A stretch of 64,000 bases of DNA from Serratia sp. PL17 (GTDB lineage Bacteria; Pseudomonadota; Gammaproteobacteria; Enterobacterales; Enterobacteriaceae): positions 124,001 through 188,000 of the forward strand of contig NZ_JAFIBY010000004.1 of the NCBI RefSeq assembly GCF_017832355.1. Reading direction: 5' to 3'. A program made the position numbers and the translations under genes. The notes beneath the pieces are model-generated. The model worked only from the letters and a program-made list of their open reading frames with translations, had not been told where the DNA came from and ran no database searches. Of the stretch, positions 19,394 to 27,807 are shown piece by piece. The number at the start of each line of letters is the position of its first letter. The first letter of the stretch is position 1.

Positions 19394-20584
19394 ATGACCA
19401 GACACATAGCCAGACAACGTCTGGTGTACGCACTCGTACTTGGCCTGCTTGCCTCACTGGGGCCGCTGTGCATCGATCTTTACTTACCTGCCCTGCCGGA
19501 AATGGCCGGAGAGTTGAATACGTCAACATCCACGGCACAGCTCAGCCTCACTGCCGGTCTGCTCGGGCTGGGGGTCGGTCAGCTGATTTTTGGCCCCTAC
19601 AGCGACAAACTTGGCCGCATGCGTCCGCTGCTGCTTTCTCTGGTACTGCTGTTGGTTGCTTCCCTGTGGTGTGCTCTGGCACCCAACATCGACCAGTTAC
19701 TGATAGCACGGCTGTTACAAGGGTTAGCAGGGGCAGGTGGTGCCGTTATTTCCCGCGCCATCGCCCGCGATCTCTATTCCGGGCACGAACTCACGCGCTT
19801 CTTCGCCCTGCTGATGCTGGTCAACGGCCTGGCACCGATCATTGCACCTGTATTGGGTGGCGCGATGCTGCAGTTTATGGACTGGCGTGGCATTTTCGGC
19901 GCGTTGGCGGCCATCGCGGTACTGCTGTTTACTCTCGCCAGCCTGAAACTGCACGAATCACTGCCCGCGGAGCGTCGTAGCCAGGGTGGGATCTTGGCAA
20001 TGTTGCAATCTTTGGGGGGGTTGCTCACTCAGCGCCAATTCATGGGCCTGTGCCTGACGCAAGGCTTTGTCATGGCTGGCATGTTCGCCTACATCGGCGC
20101 CTCTCCCTTCGTATTACAGCAGATTTATGGCCTCAGCCCACAGATGTTCAGCCTGTGCTTTGCCGTCAATGGCGTTGGGTTGATCATTTCTGCGCAAGTC
20201 GCCAGCCGTCTAAGCATGCATTTTGGTGAAAGAAAGGTTCTGAAAGGGGGCTTAACATTAGCGGCTATCTCGTCGCTGCTGTTGCTGCTGGCTGCCGGTT
20301 TGCACGCACCGCTAGGACTGTTGATGGTGCCGCTGTTCTTCTCGGTGGCGGTGATCGGGATTGTCGGCCCGACAGCATCATCTTTAGCGATGCAAAGCCA
20401 GGGGGACAAGGCGGGGAGCGCATCTGCGTTGATCGGCGTGAGCATGTTTGCGCTCGGGGCATGCAGTGTGCCACTCACCGGGTTGGGCGGTACTTCCAGC
20501 GTGTCGATGGCACTGACGATTGTTGGCTGTTACGCCATTGCCATCCTGCTGTTTAGCTTACTGGTACGTAAACAACCGGCCTGA
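19394..20584 (+). CDS. Bcr/CflA-family multidrug MFS efflux transporter
   Basis: Proton-driven 12-helix exporter of the DHA1 group, related to bicyclomycin resistance protein Bcr. The N-terminus LGPLCIDLYLPALPEMAGEL is diagnostic, followed by motif A-like GPYSDKLGRMRPLL and antiporter motif C-like GLAPIIAPVLGG. 396 residues from the ATG at 19394, 5 bases after the TetR stop. The longer upstream frame runs inside tetR. Co-transcribed with its likely regulator. Substrates cannot be told from sequence. Confidence 0.9.
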   Translation: MTRHIARQRLVYALVLGLLASLGPLCIDLYLPALPEMAGELNTSTSTAQLSLTAGLLGLGVGQLIFGPYSDKLGRMRPLLLSLVLLLVASLWCALAPNIDQLLIARLLQGLAGAGGAVISRAIARDLYSGHELTRFFALLMLVNGLAPIIAPVLGGAMLQFMDWRGIFGALAAIAVLLFTLASLKLHESLPAERRSQGGILAMLQSLGGLLTQRQFMGLCLTQGFVMAGMFAYIGASPFVLQQIYGLSPQMFSLCFAVNGVGLIISAQVASRLSMHFGERKVLKGGLTLAAISSLLLLLAAGLHAPLGLLMVPLFFSVAVIGIVGPTASSLAMQSQGDKAGSASALIGVSMFALGACSVPLTGLGGTSSVSMALTIVGCYAIAILLFSLLVRKQPA

Positions 20585-20605
20585 GTTACCGAAAAATAAT
20601 AATAA

Positions 20606-20630
20606 AAAACCCGCTCAAGGAGCGGGTTTT
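20606..20630. terminator. Bidirectional terminator between the MFS gene and cspE
   Basis: AAAACCCGCT, 5-base loop, AGCGGGTTTT, between convergent stops. Confidence 0.85.
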
Positions 20631-20651
20631 AAGAATTTCGGCTACTGTAGC

Positions 20652-20861
20652 TTAGATAGCGATAACGTTAGCAGCAGATGGCCCTTTGGCACCGTTCGTG
20701 ATTTCAAATTCTACACGCTGGCCTTCAGCAAGAGTTTTGAAACCATTGCTAGCGATAGCAGAGAAGTGAACGAAAACGTCCTTGCTGCCATCTTCCGGAG
20801 TAATGAAGCCGAAGCCCTTGGATTCATTAAACCACTTAACGCTACCTTTAATCTTAGACAT
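20652..20861 (-). CDS. cspE: Cold-shock-family RNA chaperone CspE
   Basis: Small OB-fold protein that melts RNA structure and antitermination hairpins, usually made constitutively. 69 residues, one or two changes from E. coli CspE. RNA-binding motifs KGFGFIT (RNP1) and VFVHF (RNP2) are intact. The start at 20861 ([13 protein letters not shown]) has AAAGG upstream; the longer open frame to 20942 is leader. In E. coli cspE also lies close to crcB. Confidence 0.95.
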   Translation of the reverse strand: MSKIKGSVKWFNESKGFGFITPEDGSKDVFVHFSAIASNGFKTLAEGQRVEFEITNGAKGPSAANVIAI

Positions 20862-21207
20862 CAAACTTACCTTTAACGTGAATGTAAGACACAAAACGTG
20901 TGTCCAGTACAGTACAGCAATTAGACGGGATTTTGTCCACAACCTGGATCACATAAAATCGATAAAAAGTGAAAAAATCCATCTCGAACGGTGTAAAGCC
21001 TGTGTCCTCTTGGCCATTACCGTATTGAGCAGTCCGATCCTCTTTAAACCCTGGCGAACAACGACCGAACGCCTGTTTCACGAACAGTCAACGCACGTTG
21101 CCACCGTGATGCAGACACAATCGCTATGAAATATAACCAGATAGTCTTTTTGCTTCCGGCTGCCCTGCACTAGGGTTAAAGCTTACTAACCACTGTGAGC
21201 CAAGACT
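20862..21207. other. Intergenic region between divergent cspE and the amidohydrolase gene
   Basis: 346 bases with no gene. It holds the leader and promoter of cspE on the minus strand and the upstream region of the M20 gene. No operator or repeat could be recognised with confidence. Confidence 0.5.
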
Positions 21208-22371
21208 ATGACCCGCCAACTGGCCGAAAAAATCGTCGCCTACCGCCGTGAACTGCATCAGAACCCTGAGCTGTCCAATCACGAGTTTGCTACTACCGCT
21301 CGCCTCACCCGCTGGCTGGAAGAGGACGGTATCCGTATTTTACCGCTGGGGCTGAAGACCGGCGTAGTGGCCGAAATCGGCAGTGGAAAGGGGCCAATCA
21401 TTGCGCTGCGCGGTGACATTGACGCCCTGCCGATCGAGGAAATTTCCGGCGTGCCGTTCAGTTCGCAAAACAGCGGTGTGATGCACGCCTGTGGGCATGA
21501 TTTTCATACCTCGGTCATGCTTGGTGCCGCACACTTGTTGAAAGCACGTGAGGCCACCCTGCCCGGTACGGTTCGTATTTTCTTTCAGCCGGCAGAAGAA
21601 ACCTTCAACGGTGCTCAACATCTGATCGACGCTGGCGCGCTGGATAACGTAGCCGCCGTGTTCGGCTTGCACAATGCACCGGAACTGCCGACCGGCACCT
21701 TTGCTACCCGCGCAGGTGCGTTTTACGCAAACGTTGATCGCTTCCAGATCCTGATCACCGGCAAGGGTGCTCACGCCGCCAAACCGGAGCAAGGCGTCGA
21801 CACCATTGTGACCGCCAGCCAGATTGTCAACGCGCTGCAAACCCTGCCCAGCCGTAGCTTTAGCTCACTGGAATCGCTGGTCGTCAGCGTTACGCGCATT
21901 GAAGGCGGCAATACCTGGAACGTCCTGCCGCAAACCGTGGAGCTGGAAGGTACAGTGCGTACCCATAGCGATAAAGTACGCCGACAGGTACCGGATAAAA
22001 TCCGCCAGGTGATTAACGGCGTAGCCGCTTCGCTTGGCGCAGAAGCGGAACTGCGCTGGCAGGCCGGTCCACCTGCCGTCGTGAATGACGCGCGCTGGGC
22101 AACGTTCAGTAAAACGGTCGCTGCTGAAGCAGGTTACCGGGTAGAAGAAGCCGAATTGCAGATGGGCGGTGAAGACTTCGCCCTTTACCTGCACCACGTA
22201 CCGGGCGTCTTCGTCAGTATCGGCTCAGCCAGTGAGTTCGGTCTGCATCATCCACGCTTTAACCCGGATGAACAGGCCATTTTCCCTGCGTCACAATATT
22301 TCGACCTGTTGGCAGAACGCACTCTGCAACAATTAGCTACCGCACCAGAAAAAGCCACCAGCAAGGTGTAA
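21208..22371 (+). CDS. M20D-family amidohydrolase, probable N-acyl amino acid deacetylase (YxeP/SndA-like)
   Basis: Zinc-dependent hydrolase of the IAA-amino acid/hippurate hydrolase group, removing acyl groups from N-acylated amino acids. Metal-site motifs are RGDIDALPIEE, MHACGHDFHTSVMLGAA and PAEETFNGA, with the C-terminal MGGEDFALYL and HHPRF. The dimerisation (lid) domain lies between, near GKGAHAAKPEQGVD. 387 residues. It is followed by a strong terminator and then by an LLM-GNAT-ABC operon. In Bacillus the same set degrades S-modified cysteines and this enzyme does the final deacetylation. That role here is inferred. Confidence 0.87.
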   Translation: MTRQLAEKIVAYRRELHQNPELSNHEFATTARLTRWLEEDGIRILPLGLKTGVVAEIGSGKGPIIALRGDIDALPIEEISGVPFSSQNSGVMHACGHDFHTSVMLGAAHLLKAREATLPGTVRIFFQPAEETFNGAQHLIDAGALDNVAAVFGLHNAPELPTGTFATRAGAFYANVDRFQILITGKGAHAAKPEQGVDTIVTASQIVNALQTLPSRSFSSLESLVVSVTRIEGGNTWNVLPQTVELEGTVRTHSDKVRRQVPDKIRQVINGVAASLGAEAELRWQAGPPAVVNDARWATFSKTVAAEAGYRVEEAELQMGGEDFALYLHHVPGVFVSIGSASEFGLHHPRFNPDEQAIFPASQYFDLLAERTLQQLATAPEKATSKV

Positions 22372-22384
22372 AAACTCACCCAGG

Positions 22385-22430
22385 AATAAGCCGCAGCGCA
22401 GTGTATTCTGCGCTGCGGCTTATTATTTTT
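22385..22430 (+). terminator. Strong terminator after the M20 gene
   Basis: AATAAGCCGCAGCGCAG pairs without mismatch with CTGCGCTGCGGCTTATT around a 6-base loop, then ATTTTT. Confidence 0.9.
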
Positions 22431-22555
22431 GCGCTGTTATATTTGCTATTTTCAACATTTGAATATGCTGTTTTGTTGTTTTACATCCTGATGTTGCTCA
22501 TCAATAGTGGTGCTCTAGAGATAGCGCCACAGGGGCACTTAACAGGGTGATAGCA

Positions 22556-23881
22556 ATGAGCAACAGTGCGAAGAATCAACGACAATTGCGCCTTGGCGCC
22601 ATTTTGCATGGCGCATCAGGAAATATGTCTGCCTGGCGGCATCCCGATGCCACCGCCGATGCCAGCATTAATCTCGATTTTAATATTGCCACGGCAAAGA
22701 AAGCCGAACAGGGTAAATTAGATTTCGTGTTTGTGGCCGACGGTTTATATATCAATGAGAAATCCATTCCGCATTTTCTCAATCGTTTTGAACCGCTAAC
22801 CCTGCTTGCCGCCCTCTCTGCCGCCACGCGTAAAATTGGGTTAGTGGGCACCCTATCAACTTCGTACAGCGATCCCTTTACCGTTGCACGCCAATTCGCC
22901 AGCCTCGATCACCTGAGCAAAGGCCGTGCAGGCTGGAACGTGGTGACTTCGCCGCTGGAAGGATCGGCAAAGAACTTCTCACGTACAGAGCACCCCGAGC
23001 ACAGCCTGCGCTACCGCATTGCCAGTGAATACCTCGACGTCACCAAAGGATTGTGGGACTCGTGGGAAGCCGACGCCTTTGTGCGCAACAAACACAGCGG
23101 CGAATTCTTCCGTGCCGATAAACTCCATACCCTGAATCACCAGGGTGAGTTTTTCTCGGTACAGGGGCCACTGAATATTGGTCGTACACCACAAGGCCGC
23201 CCGATCCTGTTCCAGGCGGGCGCCTCGGAAGACGGCAAGCAATTAGCGGCCAAACACGCCGACGCGATCTTCACCCACCATGATACCCAACAACAAGCTC
23301 AGACGTTTTATCGTGACGTCAAAAAACAGCTGGTAGAGCAAGGGCGTGAACCGGATGACCTGCGGATCTTCCAGGGTGTCAGCGTGATCGTCGGAGACGA
23401 CCATGAAGACGTGGAGCGTCAGTATTGGGAAACCGCACGTCTGGTCAGCATCGAAAACGCACTCAACTACCTTGGGCGCTACTTTGAACACTATGACTTC
23501 TCCCGCCACCCTCTGGATGCGCCGTTCCCGGATATTGGTGAACTCGGACAAAACAGTTTCCGCAGCACCACCGACACCATCAAGCGCAATGCTCGCGAAC
23601 GTAACCTGACGCTGCGTGAAGTCGCGCTGGAGGCGGCTTCACCGCGCCCAGTATTTGGCGGTACGCCAGAAGCGGTGGCGGACGGCCTGCAAAACTGGTT
23701 CGACACCCATGCCGCCGACGGCTTCATCATCAGCGGCGGCACGCCAAATTCATTCGGCCACTTTGTGGATCGCGTGGTGCCGATCCTGCAGCAACGCGGC
23801 CTGTTCCGCAGCGATTACAGCGGCGATACGCTGCGCGAGCACCTTGGTCTGAAACAGCCACTCAACCAATTTACGCAATGA
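22556..23881 (+). CDS. LLM-class flavin-dependent monooxygenase (NtaA/SnaA/DszA family, YxeK-like)
   Basis: Two-component FMNH2-dependent monooxygenase with a TIM-barrel fold. 441 residues. Family blocks: [40 protein letters not shown] (written here as two adjoining parts: [28 protein letters not shown]), GWNVVTSP, and [15 protein letters not shown], the flavin phosphate region. The ATG at 22556 is preferred over the GTG three codons earlier because AGGG is at a better distance. It leads a four-gene operon with a GNAT enzyme and an amino-acid ABC permease and ATPase. It needs a flavin reductase encoded elsewhere. The substrate is inferred to be an N-acetylated thioether amino acid. Confidence 0.9.
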   Translation: MSNSAKNQRQLRLGAILHGASGNMSAWRHPDATADASINLDFNIATAKKAEQGKLDFVFVADGLYINEKSIPHFLNRFEPLTLLAALSAATRKIGLVGTLSTSYSDPFTVARQFASLDHLSKGRAGWNVVTSPLEGSAKNFSRTEHPEHSLRYRIASEYLDVTKGLWDSWEADAFVRNKHSGEFFRADKLHTLNHQGEFFSVQGPLNIGRTPQGRPILFQAGASEDGKQLAAKHADAIFTHHDTQQQAQTFYRDVKKQLVEQGREPDDLRIFQGVSVIVGDDHEDVERQYWETARLVSIENALNYLGRYFEHYDFSRHPLDAPFPDIGELGQNSFRSTTDTIKRNARERNLTLREVALEAASPRPVFGGTPEAVADGLQNWFDTHAADGFIISGGTPNSFGHFVDRVVPILQQRGLFRSDYSGDTLREHLGLKQPLNQFTQ

Positions 23882-23904
23882 CCTGGCTGATGAGGAGCCT
23901 ACCG

Positions 23905-24432
23905 ATGGCAAATGACGTTTTTATCCAAACGCTGCCGGACGACCCGCTGATCGAGCCGGTAATCGCAGGGTTGTTCAGTGAGTACCGCCAACGCTATGGC
24001 GACTATTTTGGTGACCAAGAACAGGAACCATTGAGCCTGTACGCCCCCCCACAGGGCGCCTTTATCGTGCTGCTTCGCGCAGAGGAACCGATCGCCATGG
24101 GGGCATTCAAACGCTACGATCAACAAACCGCTGAACTCAAACGCATTTGGACGCGGGCCGATCTGCGCCGCCAGGGCTTGGCACAACGGGTTTTGCAGCA
24201 GTTGGAAACGCTGGCGGGGGAACAAGGCTATCGCCAACTCTATCTGACCACCGGTTTTCGTCAGCCTGAGGCCGTGGGCTTGTATTTAAGCAATGGCTAT
24301 CAACCACAGTTCGACACCACGATCGACAGCGAAGTCTACAGCCGCCCGCCTTATGACGGCCGGCTACCGTTTCGTAAAAGCCTGATAACAGCGGATGCGC
24401 TCTGTTGTGCACCCGAAAGGAAGATTGCCTAA
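23905..24432 (+). CDS. GNAT-family N-acetyltransferase (YxeL/SnaA-like role)
   Basis: Transfers acetyl from acetyl-CoA to an amine. The acetyl-CoA pyrophosphate loop is seen in RADLRRQGLAQRVLQQLE, followed by GYRQLYLTTGFRQPEAVGLY and the typical strand-5 SNGYQPQF. 175 residues from the ATG at 23905, which has GAGGAG eight bases upstream. An earlier ATG overlaps the monooxygenase stop. Between a flavin monooxygenase and an amino-acid importer, it likely N-acetylates the imported amino acid before oxidation, as in the Bacillus yxe and ytm pathways. Confidence 0.85.
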   Translation: MANDVFIQTLPDDPLIEPVIAGLFSEYRQRYGDYFGDQEQEPLSLYAPPQGAFIVLLRAEEPIAMGAFKRYDQQTAELKRIWTRADLRRQGLAQRVLQQLETLAGEQGYRQLYLTTGFRQPEAVGLYLSNGYQPQFDTTIDSEVYSRPPYDGRLPFRKSLITADALCCAPERKIA

Positions 24433-24465
24433 AGCTCCCCCTTTTTCTGTTTCAGGAGACCCGTA

Positions 24466-25353
24466 ATGTCCAAACAAGAAGTCTTAAAAGTGGTGCCCGT
24501 ACGCTACCCGTTCCGGCTGGTAGGCGCGCTGTTTTCGGTCTTTATTCTGGCGGCTATTGTGCAGTCAGTCGCGGTTAACGAGCGCTGGGAATGGGGTGTA
24601 TTTGCCGAATGGTTCTTTGCACCTGCAGTGTTGTCGGGCTTGGGGCAGACTCTGCTACTGACGTTGCTCGGCACCCTGTTCAGCATCATCCTTGGCACCC
24701 TGCTGGCGTTGGCGCGATTATCGCGATCTTACCTGTTGGCGTCCCTGGCATGGGGATACATCTGGCTGTTCCGTTCGCTCCCCCTGATTCTGGTGTTGAT
24801 CATCCTGTATAACTTCTCCTACCTGTATGATGCCATCTCACTGGGGATCCCCTTTACTTCCGTGGTGTTCGCCAGCTACCCGACCATTGATATCCTCAGC
24901 CAATTTTCCGTCGCCGTACTCGGGCTCACGCTGGTCCAATCTGCCTATACCGCAGAAATCATCCGCGGCGGCATTATTGGCGTGGAGTACGGCCAGCATG
25001 AAGCTGCTGCCGCACTCGGCCTGCCAGGCTACCGCCGTACTTTCCGTATTATTTTGCCACAGGCGCTGCGCTCCATCATCCCGACGGGCTTCAACGAAAT
25101 CATCAGCCTGGCGAAGGGAACGTCCATTGTCTACGTGCTGGCACTGCCAGAGCTGTTTTACACCATCCAGGTTATCTATAACCGCACCCAGCAGGTCATT
25201 CCGCTGCTGATGGTCGCCACCATCTGGTACCTGTTCATTACCACGGCGCTGTCAGTCATCCAGTATTACATTGAGCGCTATTTCGCCCGTGGCGCGGTGC
25301 GCGAACTGCCGCCAACGCCATGGCAGAAACTGGCTGGCTGGTTAAAACGTTAG
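24466..25353 (+). CDS. Polar amino-acid ABC transporter permease (HisM/YxeN type)
   Basis: Inner-membrane permease of the polar amino-acid uptake family. 295 residues, longer than the usual 220-240 because of an extra N-terminal hydrophobic segment (ALFSVFILAAIVQSVAV) before the core domain GLGQTLLLTLLGTLFSIILG. The ATPase-docking EAA loop reads EYGQHEAAAALGLPGYRRTF. It follows the GNAT gene by 33 bases with CAGGAG before the ATG, and the ATPase follows 9 bases later. No periplasmic binding protein gene is present nearby, so a remote one must serve it. Confidence 0.9.
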   Translation: MSKQEVLKVVPVRYPFRLVGALFSVFILAAIVQSVAVNERWEWGVFAEWFFAPAVLSGLGQTLLLTLLGTLFSIILGTLLALARLSRSYLLASLAWGYIWLFRSLPLILVLIILYNFSYLYDAISLGIPFTSVVFASYPTIDILSQFSVAVLGLTLVQSAYTAEIIRGGIIGVEYGQHEAAAALGLPGYRRTFRIILPQALRSIIPTGFNEIISLAKGTSIVYVLALPELFYTIQVIYNRTQQVIPLLMVATIWYLFITTALSVIQYYIERYFARGAVRELPPTPWQKLAGWLKR

Positions 25354-25362
25354 GAGAATCCC

Positions 25363-26193
25363 ATGTCCGAAGCCATTGATTATTATGCCCTGCACGAAGA
25401 AGCGTCGGTCCGCAGCATCGCGCCAGTGCCCGCACGTGGCCTGATTGAAATCAGTAACGTGAGCAAGTTTTTCGGTAAGCACAAGGCTCTGGACGACGTC
25501 AGCCTAACGTTGCAACCGGGTACCGTCACGGTGATTCTCGGTCCATCAGGTTCAGGAAAATCTACGCTGCTTCGCGCTATTAACCACCTGGAGCGCGTCG
25601 ACGAAGGGTTTATCCGTATCGACGGTGACTACGTTGGCTATCGCCGCAAGGGGGACAAGCTGTATGAGCTAAAAGAGCATGCCATTCTCAAACAGCGCAT
25701 CAATGTCGGCTATGTATTCCAGAACTTCAATCTGTTCCCTCATCTAACGGTACTGGAAAACATCACTGAAGCGCCGGTAGTCCATAAAATTTACTCGCGA
25801 GCACAGGCCAGAGACGTCGCCTATCAGCTACTGGACACTGTTGGTCTGCGCCACAAAGCCGACGCTTACCCGCGCCATTTGTCCGGCGGTCAACAACAGC
25901 GCATCGCCATTGCCCGCGCACTGGCATTAAACCCCAAAGTCATTCTATTTGATGAGCCCACTTCCGCACTCGATCCAGAGCTGGTTGGGGAAGTCTTGGA
26001 TGTGATCAAAGGACTGGCGGATCTGGGCGTAACGCTGGTGGTGGTGACCCATGAGATTGGCTTTGCGCGCGAGGCAGCGGATCAGATTGTGTTTATGGTC
26101 GATGGAAAGGTTGTCGAACAGGGCGATGCGCGTCGAGTACTGAACCATCCACAGCATCATCGCACCATCAATTTTCTCAACAAGGTGCTGTAA
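25363..26193 (+). CDS. Polar amino-acid ABC transporter ATP-binding protein
   Basis: Drives uptake through the permease just upstream. Walker A GPSGSGKST, Q-loop in VFQNFNLFPH, ABC signature LSGGQQQRIAIARAL, Walker B VILFDEPTSALD and switch histidine in VVVTHEIGFA are complete. 276 residues, with about 25 extra N-terminal residues compared with GlnQ-type proteins. Last gene of the monooxygenase operon, followed by a short stem-loop. A helper specific to sulfur-containing or N-modified amino acids is inferred from context. Confidence 0.92.
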   Translation: MSEAIDYYALHEEASVRSIAPVPARGLIEISNVSKFFGKHKALDDVSLTLQPGTVTVILGPSGSGKSTLLRAINHLERVDEGFIRIDGDYVGYRRKGDKLYELKEHAILKQRINVGYVFQNFNLFPHLTVLENITEAPVVHKIYSRAQARDVAYQLLDTVGLRHKADAYPRHLSGGQQQRIAIARALALNPKVILFDEPTSALDPELVGEVLDVIKGLADLGVTLVVVTHEIGFAREAADQIVFMVDGKVVEQGDARRVLNHPQHHRTINFLNKVL

Positions 26194-26196
26194 CCG

Positions 26197-26219
26197 GTGG
26201 GGCACAAAACGCGCCCCAC
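26197..26219. terminator. Stem-loop between convergent ABC and VOC genes
   Basis: GTGGGGC, 9-base loop, GCCCCAC. Weak T tract. Confidence 0.5.
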
Positions 26220-26223
26220 TTAT

Positions 26224-26733
26224 TCATGCCACTGTGAAACGGCGTTTTTCGGCATCGAAATCCAGCGGCTTGATACCCCGCTGGTTACGATCTTGTTCCG
26301 TCAGCAACGCAGCCGGAATAAACCAGGTCACTTCAAACAGCAACCCGTCCGGATCGTGGCCATAAATACTCTTATGCACGCCATGGTCTTCCTCAAGCCC
26401 AAGAATACCGCGTTGTGCCAACTGATCGCGAATGCGCTCCAGTTCTTCCAGGCTATCGACTTCCCACGCCAAATGGTACAGCCCGGCCGGTGGCTCATTT
26501 TCCGCCGGTGGTTCACCGTGCGCACGAAATACCCCCGCTCGCTGCTGCCCCAGATTCTTGCTGAACAACGCCAGGTCGTGATCGTTTTCTGAATCAGCGG
26601 CTTGGGTAAACACTGCTTTGTCAGGGTTATCGGTGGCTTTAAGCTTAAAACCCAGAACCTGATGATAAAAATCCGCGCTCTGCTGCACGTCGCTGACATA
26701 CAGAACCGCATGATTTAGCCGTTTAATTCCCAT
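26224..26733 (-). CDS. VOC-superfamily (glyoxalase/dioxygenase-like) protein
   Basis: Metal-dependent fold of glyoxalases, extradiol dioxygenases and fosfomycin-type enzymes. 169 residues. The N-terminal LNHAVLYVSDVQQSADFYHQ contributes the first metal His, LYHLAWEVDSLEELER the second half, and GHDPDGLLFEVTW ends with the metal Glu. It resembles catechol-2,3-dioxygenase-like single-domain proteins more than GloA. Convergent with the ABC operon, so probably separately expressed. The substrate is unknown. Confidence 0.85.
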   Translation of the reverse strand: MGIKRLNHAVLYVSDVQQSADFYHQVLGFKLKATDNPDKAVFTQAADSENDHDLALFSKNLGQQRAGVFRAHGEPPAENEPPAGLYHLAWEVDSLEELERIRDQLAQRGILGLEEDHGVHKSIYGHDPDGLLFEVTWFIPAALLTEQDRNQRGIKPLDFDAEKRRFTVA

Positions 26734-26887
26734 CTATTTTCCTTGTCAGAAATGAATAACGTCAGGCTGAAAATAGCATGCGGGCAGAAACCCGCTAAAT
26801 GCCGTTATTGCATTATCAAATGCTGGGCACACAATCTGTCACTGCAAGGCATTCCGCGCTATCATAAGCACTGTATTGAACGACTTT

Positions 26888-27379
26888 ATGAGAATGATGA
26901 TGAACGGCAAGATAACGACTTTTTTTGAAGACAAAGGCTTCGGCTTTATTACCGATGAGAACGGGGAAAATCGTTATTTTCACGTGATTAAAGTGCAGAA
27001 TCCGGAGCTGATCAAGAAAAACGCGGCGGTGACTTTCGAGCCGACCAACAATACCAAGGGCCCTTCGGCGTTTGCGGTCAAGGTACTGGCATCGAGCAAG
27101 TACATCATCATCGCCAACGAAAGAATCAAAATCACCAGCATTAAATCCTTCAACACCTTCACCAAAGAAGTGCCGGTGAAAGCGGACGTGGATAAAGAAA
27201 ACACGGTGCTGTCTGTAGGCCTGTTGATGAATCGCATTCGTCCGCAGTCCGAAGATGCGGCGCAAAGCATGCAGACGCTGCGTATGCTGACAATCACCAC
27301 GTTCCAGAACGACACCTACACTTTCTCGGAGCACGAGATCGACATGGATGAAACGCTGAAAGTGCTGAAAAGCCTGTAA
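26888..27379 (+). CDS. Cold-shock-domain protein with a novel C-terminal domain
   Basis: The first 65 or so residues form a cold-shock OB fold: GKITTFFEDKGFGFITDENG contains RNP1 (KGFGFIT), and YFHVI replaces the usual VFVHF RNP2. The next 95 residues (from about SKYIIIANERIKI) are not recognised; they look mixed alpha/beta and mention no catalytic motif. 163 residues if it starts at ATG 26888. ATGs at 26894, 26897 and 26900 are also possible and no ribosome site decides. Probable nucleic-acid binding; the role of the tail is unknown. Confidence 0.75.
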   Translation: MRMMMNGKITTFFEDKGFGFITDENGENRYFHVIKVQNPELIKKNAAVTFEPTNNTKGPSAFAVKVLASSKYIIIANERIKITSIKSFNTFTKEVPVKADVDKENTVLSVGLLMNRIRPQSEDAAQSMQTLRMLTITTFQNDTYTFSEHEIDMDETLKVLKSL

Positions 27380-27400
27380 TCACAACCCCCGCCAGCCGCA

Positions 27401-27573
27401 TATACCCTATGAATTTCGAGTTGGCCGCTCTAGCGCGTCCATGCTCTCGCGGCATTTGTACATCCCCAGGTATGGTAGGGGCGCTGCATGCTGCGCCCGC
27501 ATTAGTCGGGGCGAATATATTCGCCCCCTACAGTAACTGCGGGACCGCTGCAGCTTGAAAGGCGACGGGTATA
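27401..27573. repeat. Intergenic repeat copy 3, divergent and enlarged (173 bp)
   Basis: It starts TATACCCTATGAATTTCGAG and ends GCAGCTTGAAAGGCGACGGGTATA, so the family termini (TATACCC/GGGTATA) are kept, but the middle differs. It carries two tandem hairpin units, GTAGGGGCGCTGCATGCTGCGCCC-like at 27473-27496 and GGGGCGAATATATTCGCCCCC at 27509-27530 (palindromic, 20-base core). It lies between the cold-shock gene and a zinc-ribbon gene. Confidence 0.7.
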
Positions 27574-27640
27574 AAACATTCAAAGCAATTTGATATCACC
27601 TGTGTTAGCGTGGGTTTTCACCTGACACAGGCCATTCATT

Positions 27641-27802
27641 ATGTCTGATACCAGTAGTGTTAAAAGCTTCATTAACCGCTCGACTAAAATCGCCTGCCCT
27701 AAATGCGCTTACGTCACCACCCAAAAATGCGCCACGCTACGAAAAAATGTCATGCTGATCTGCCCAAACTGCGGCACGGAATTTGAACCCAAACAGAACT
27801 AA
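27641..27802 (+). CDS. 53-residue zinc-ribbon protein (copy A)
   Basis: Small protein with two CxxC knuckles, IACPKCAYVT (Cys19, Cys22) and LICPNCGTEFEP (Cys41, Cys44), a classic four-Cys zinc ribbon, joined by a basic stretch (LRKNVM). It starts at ATG 27641 and its stop is 5 bases from the end of a convergent diguanylate cyclase gene. The protein at 32914 has the same length, spacing and ends of the knuckles and is a paralogue. Function unknown; nucleic-acid binding or a zinc-dependent adaptor is plausible. Confidence 0.75.
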   Translation: MSDTSSVKSFINRSTKIACPKCAYVTTQKCATLRKNVMLICPNCGTEFEPKQN

Positions 27803-27807
27803 AAAAC

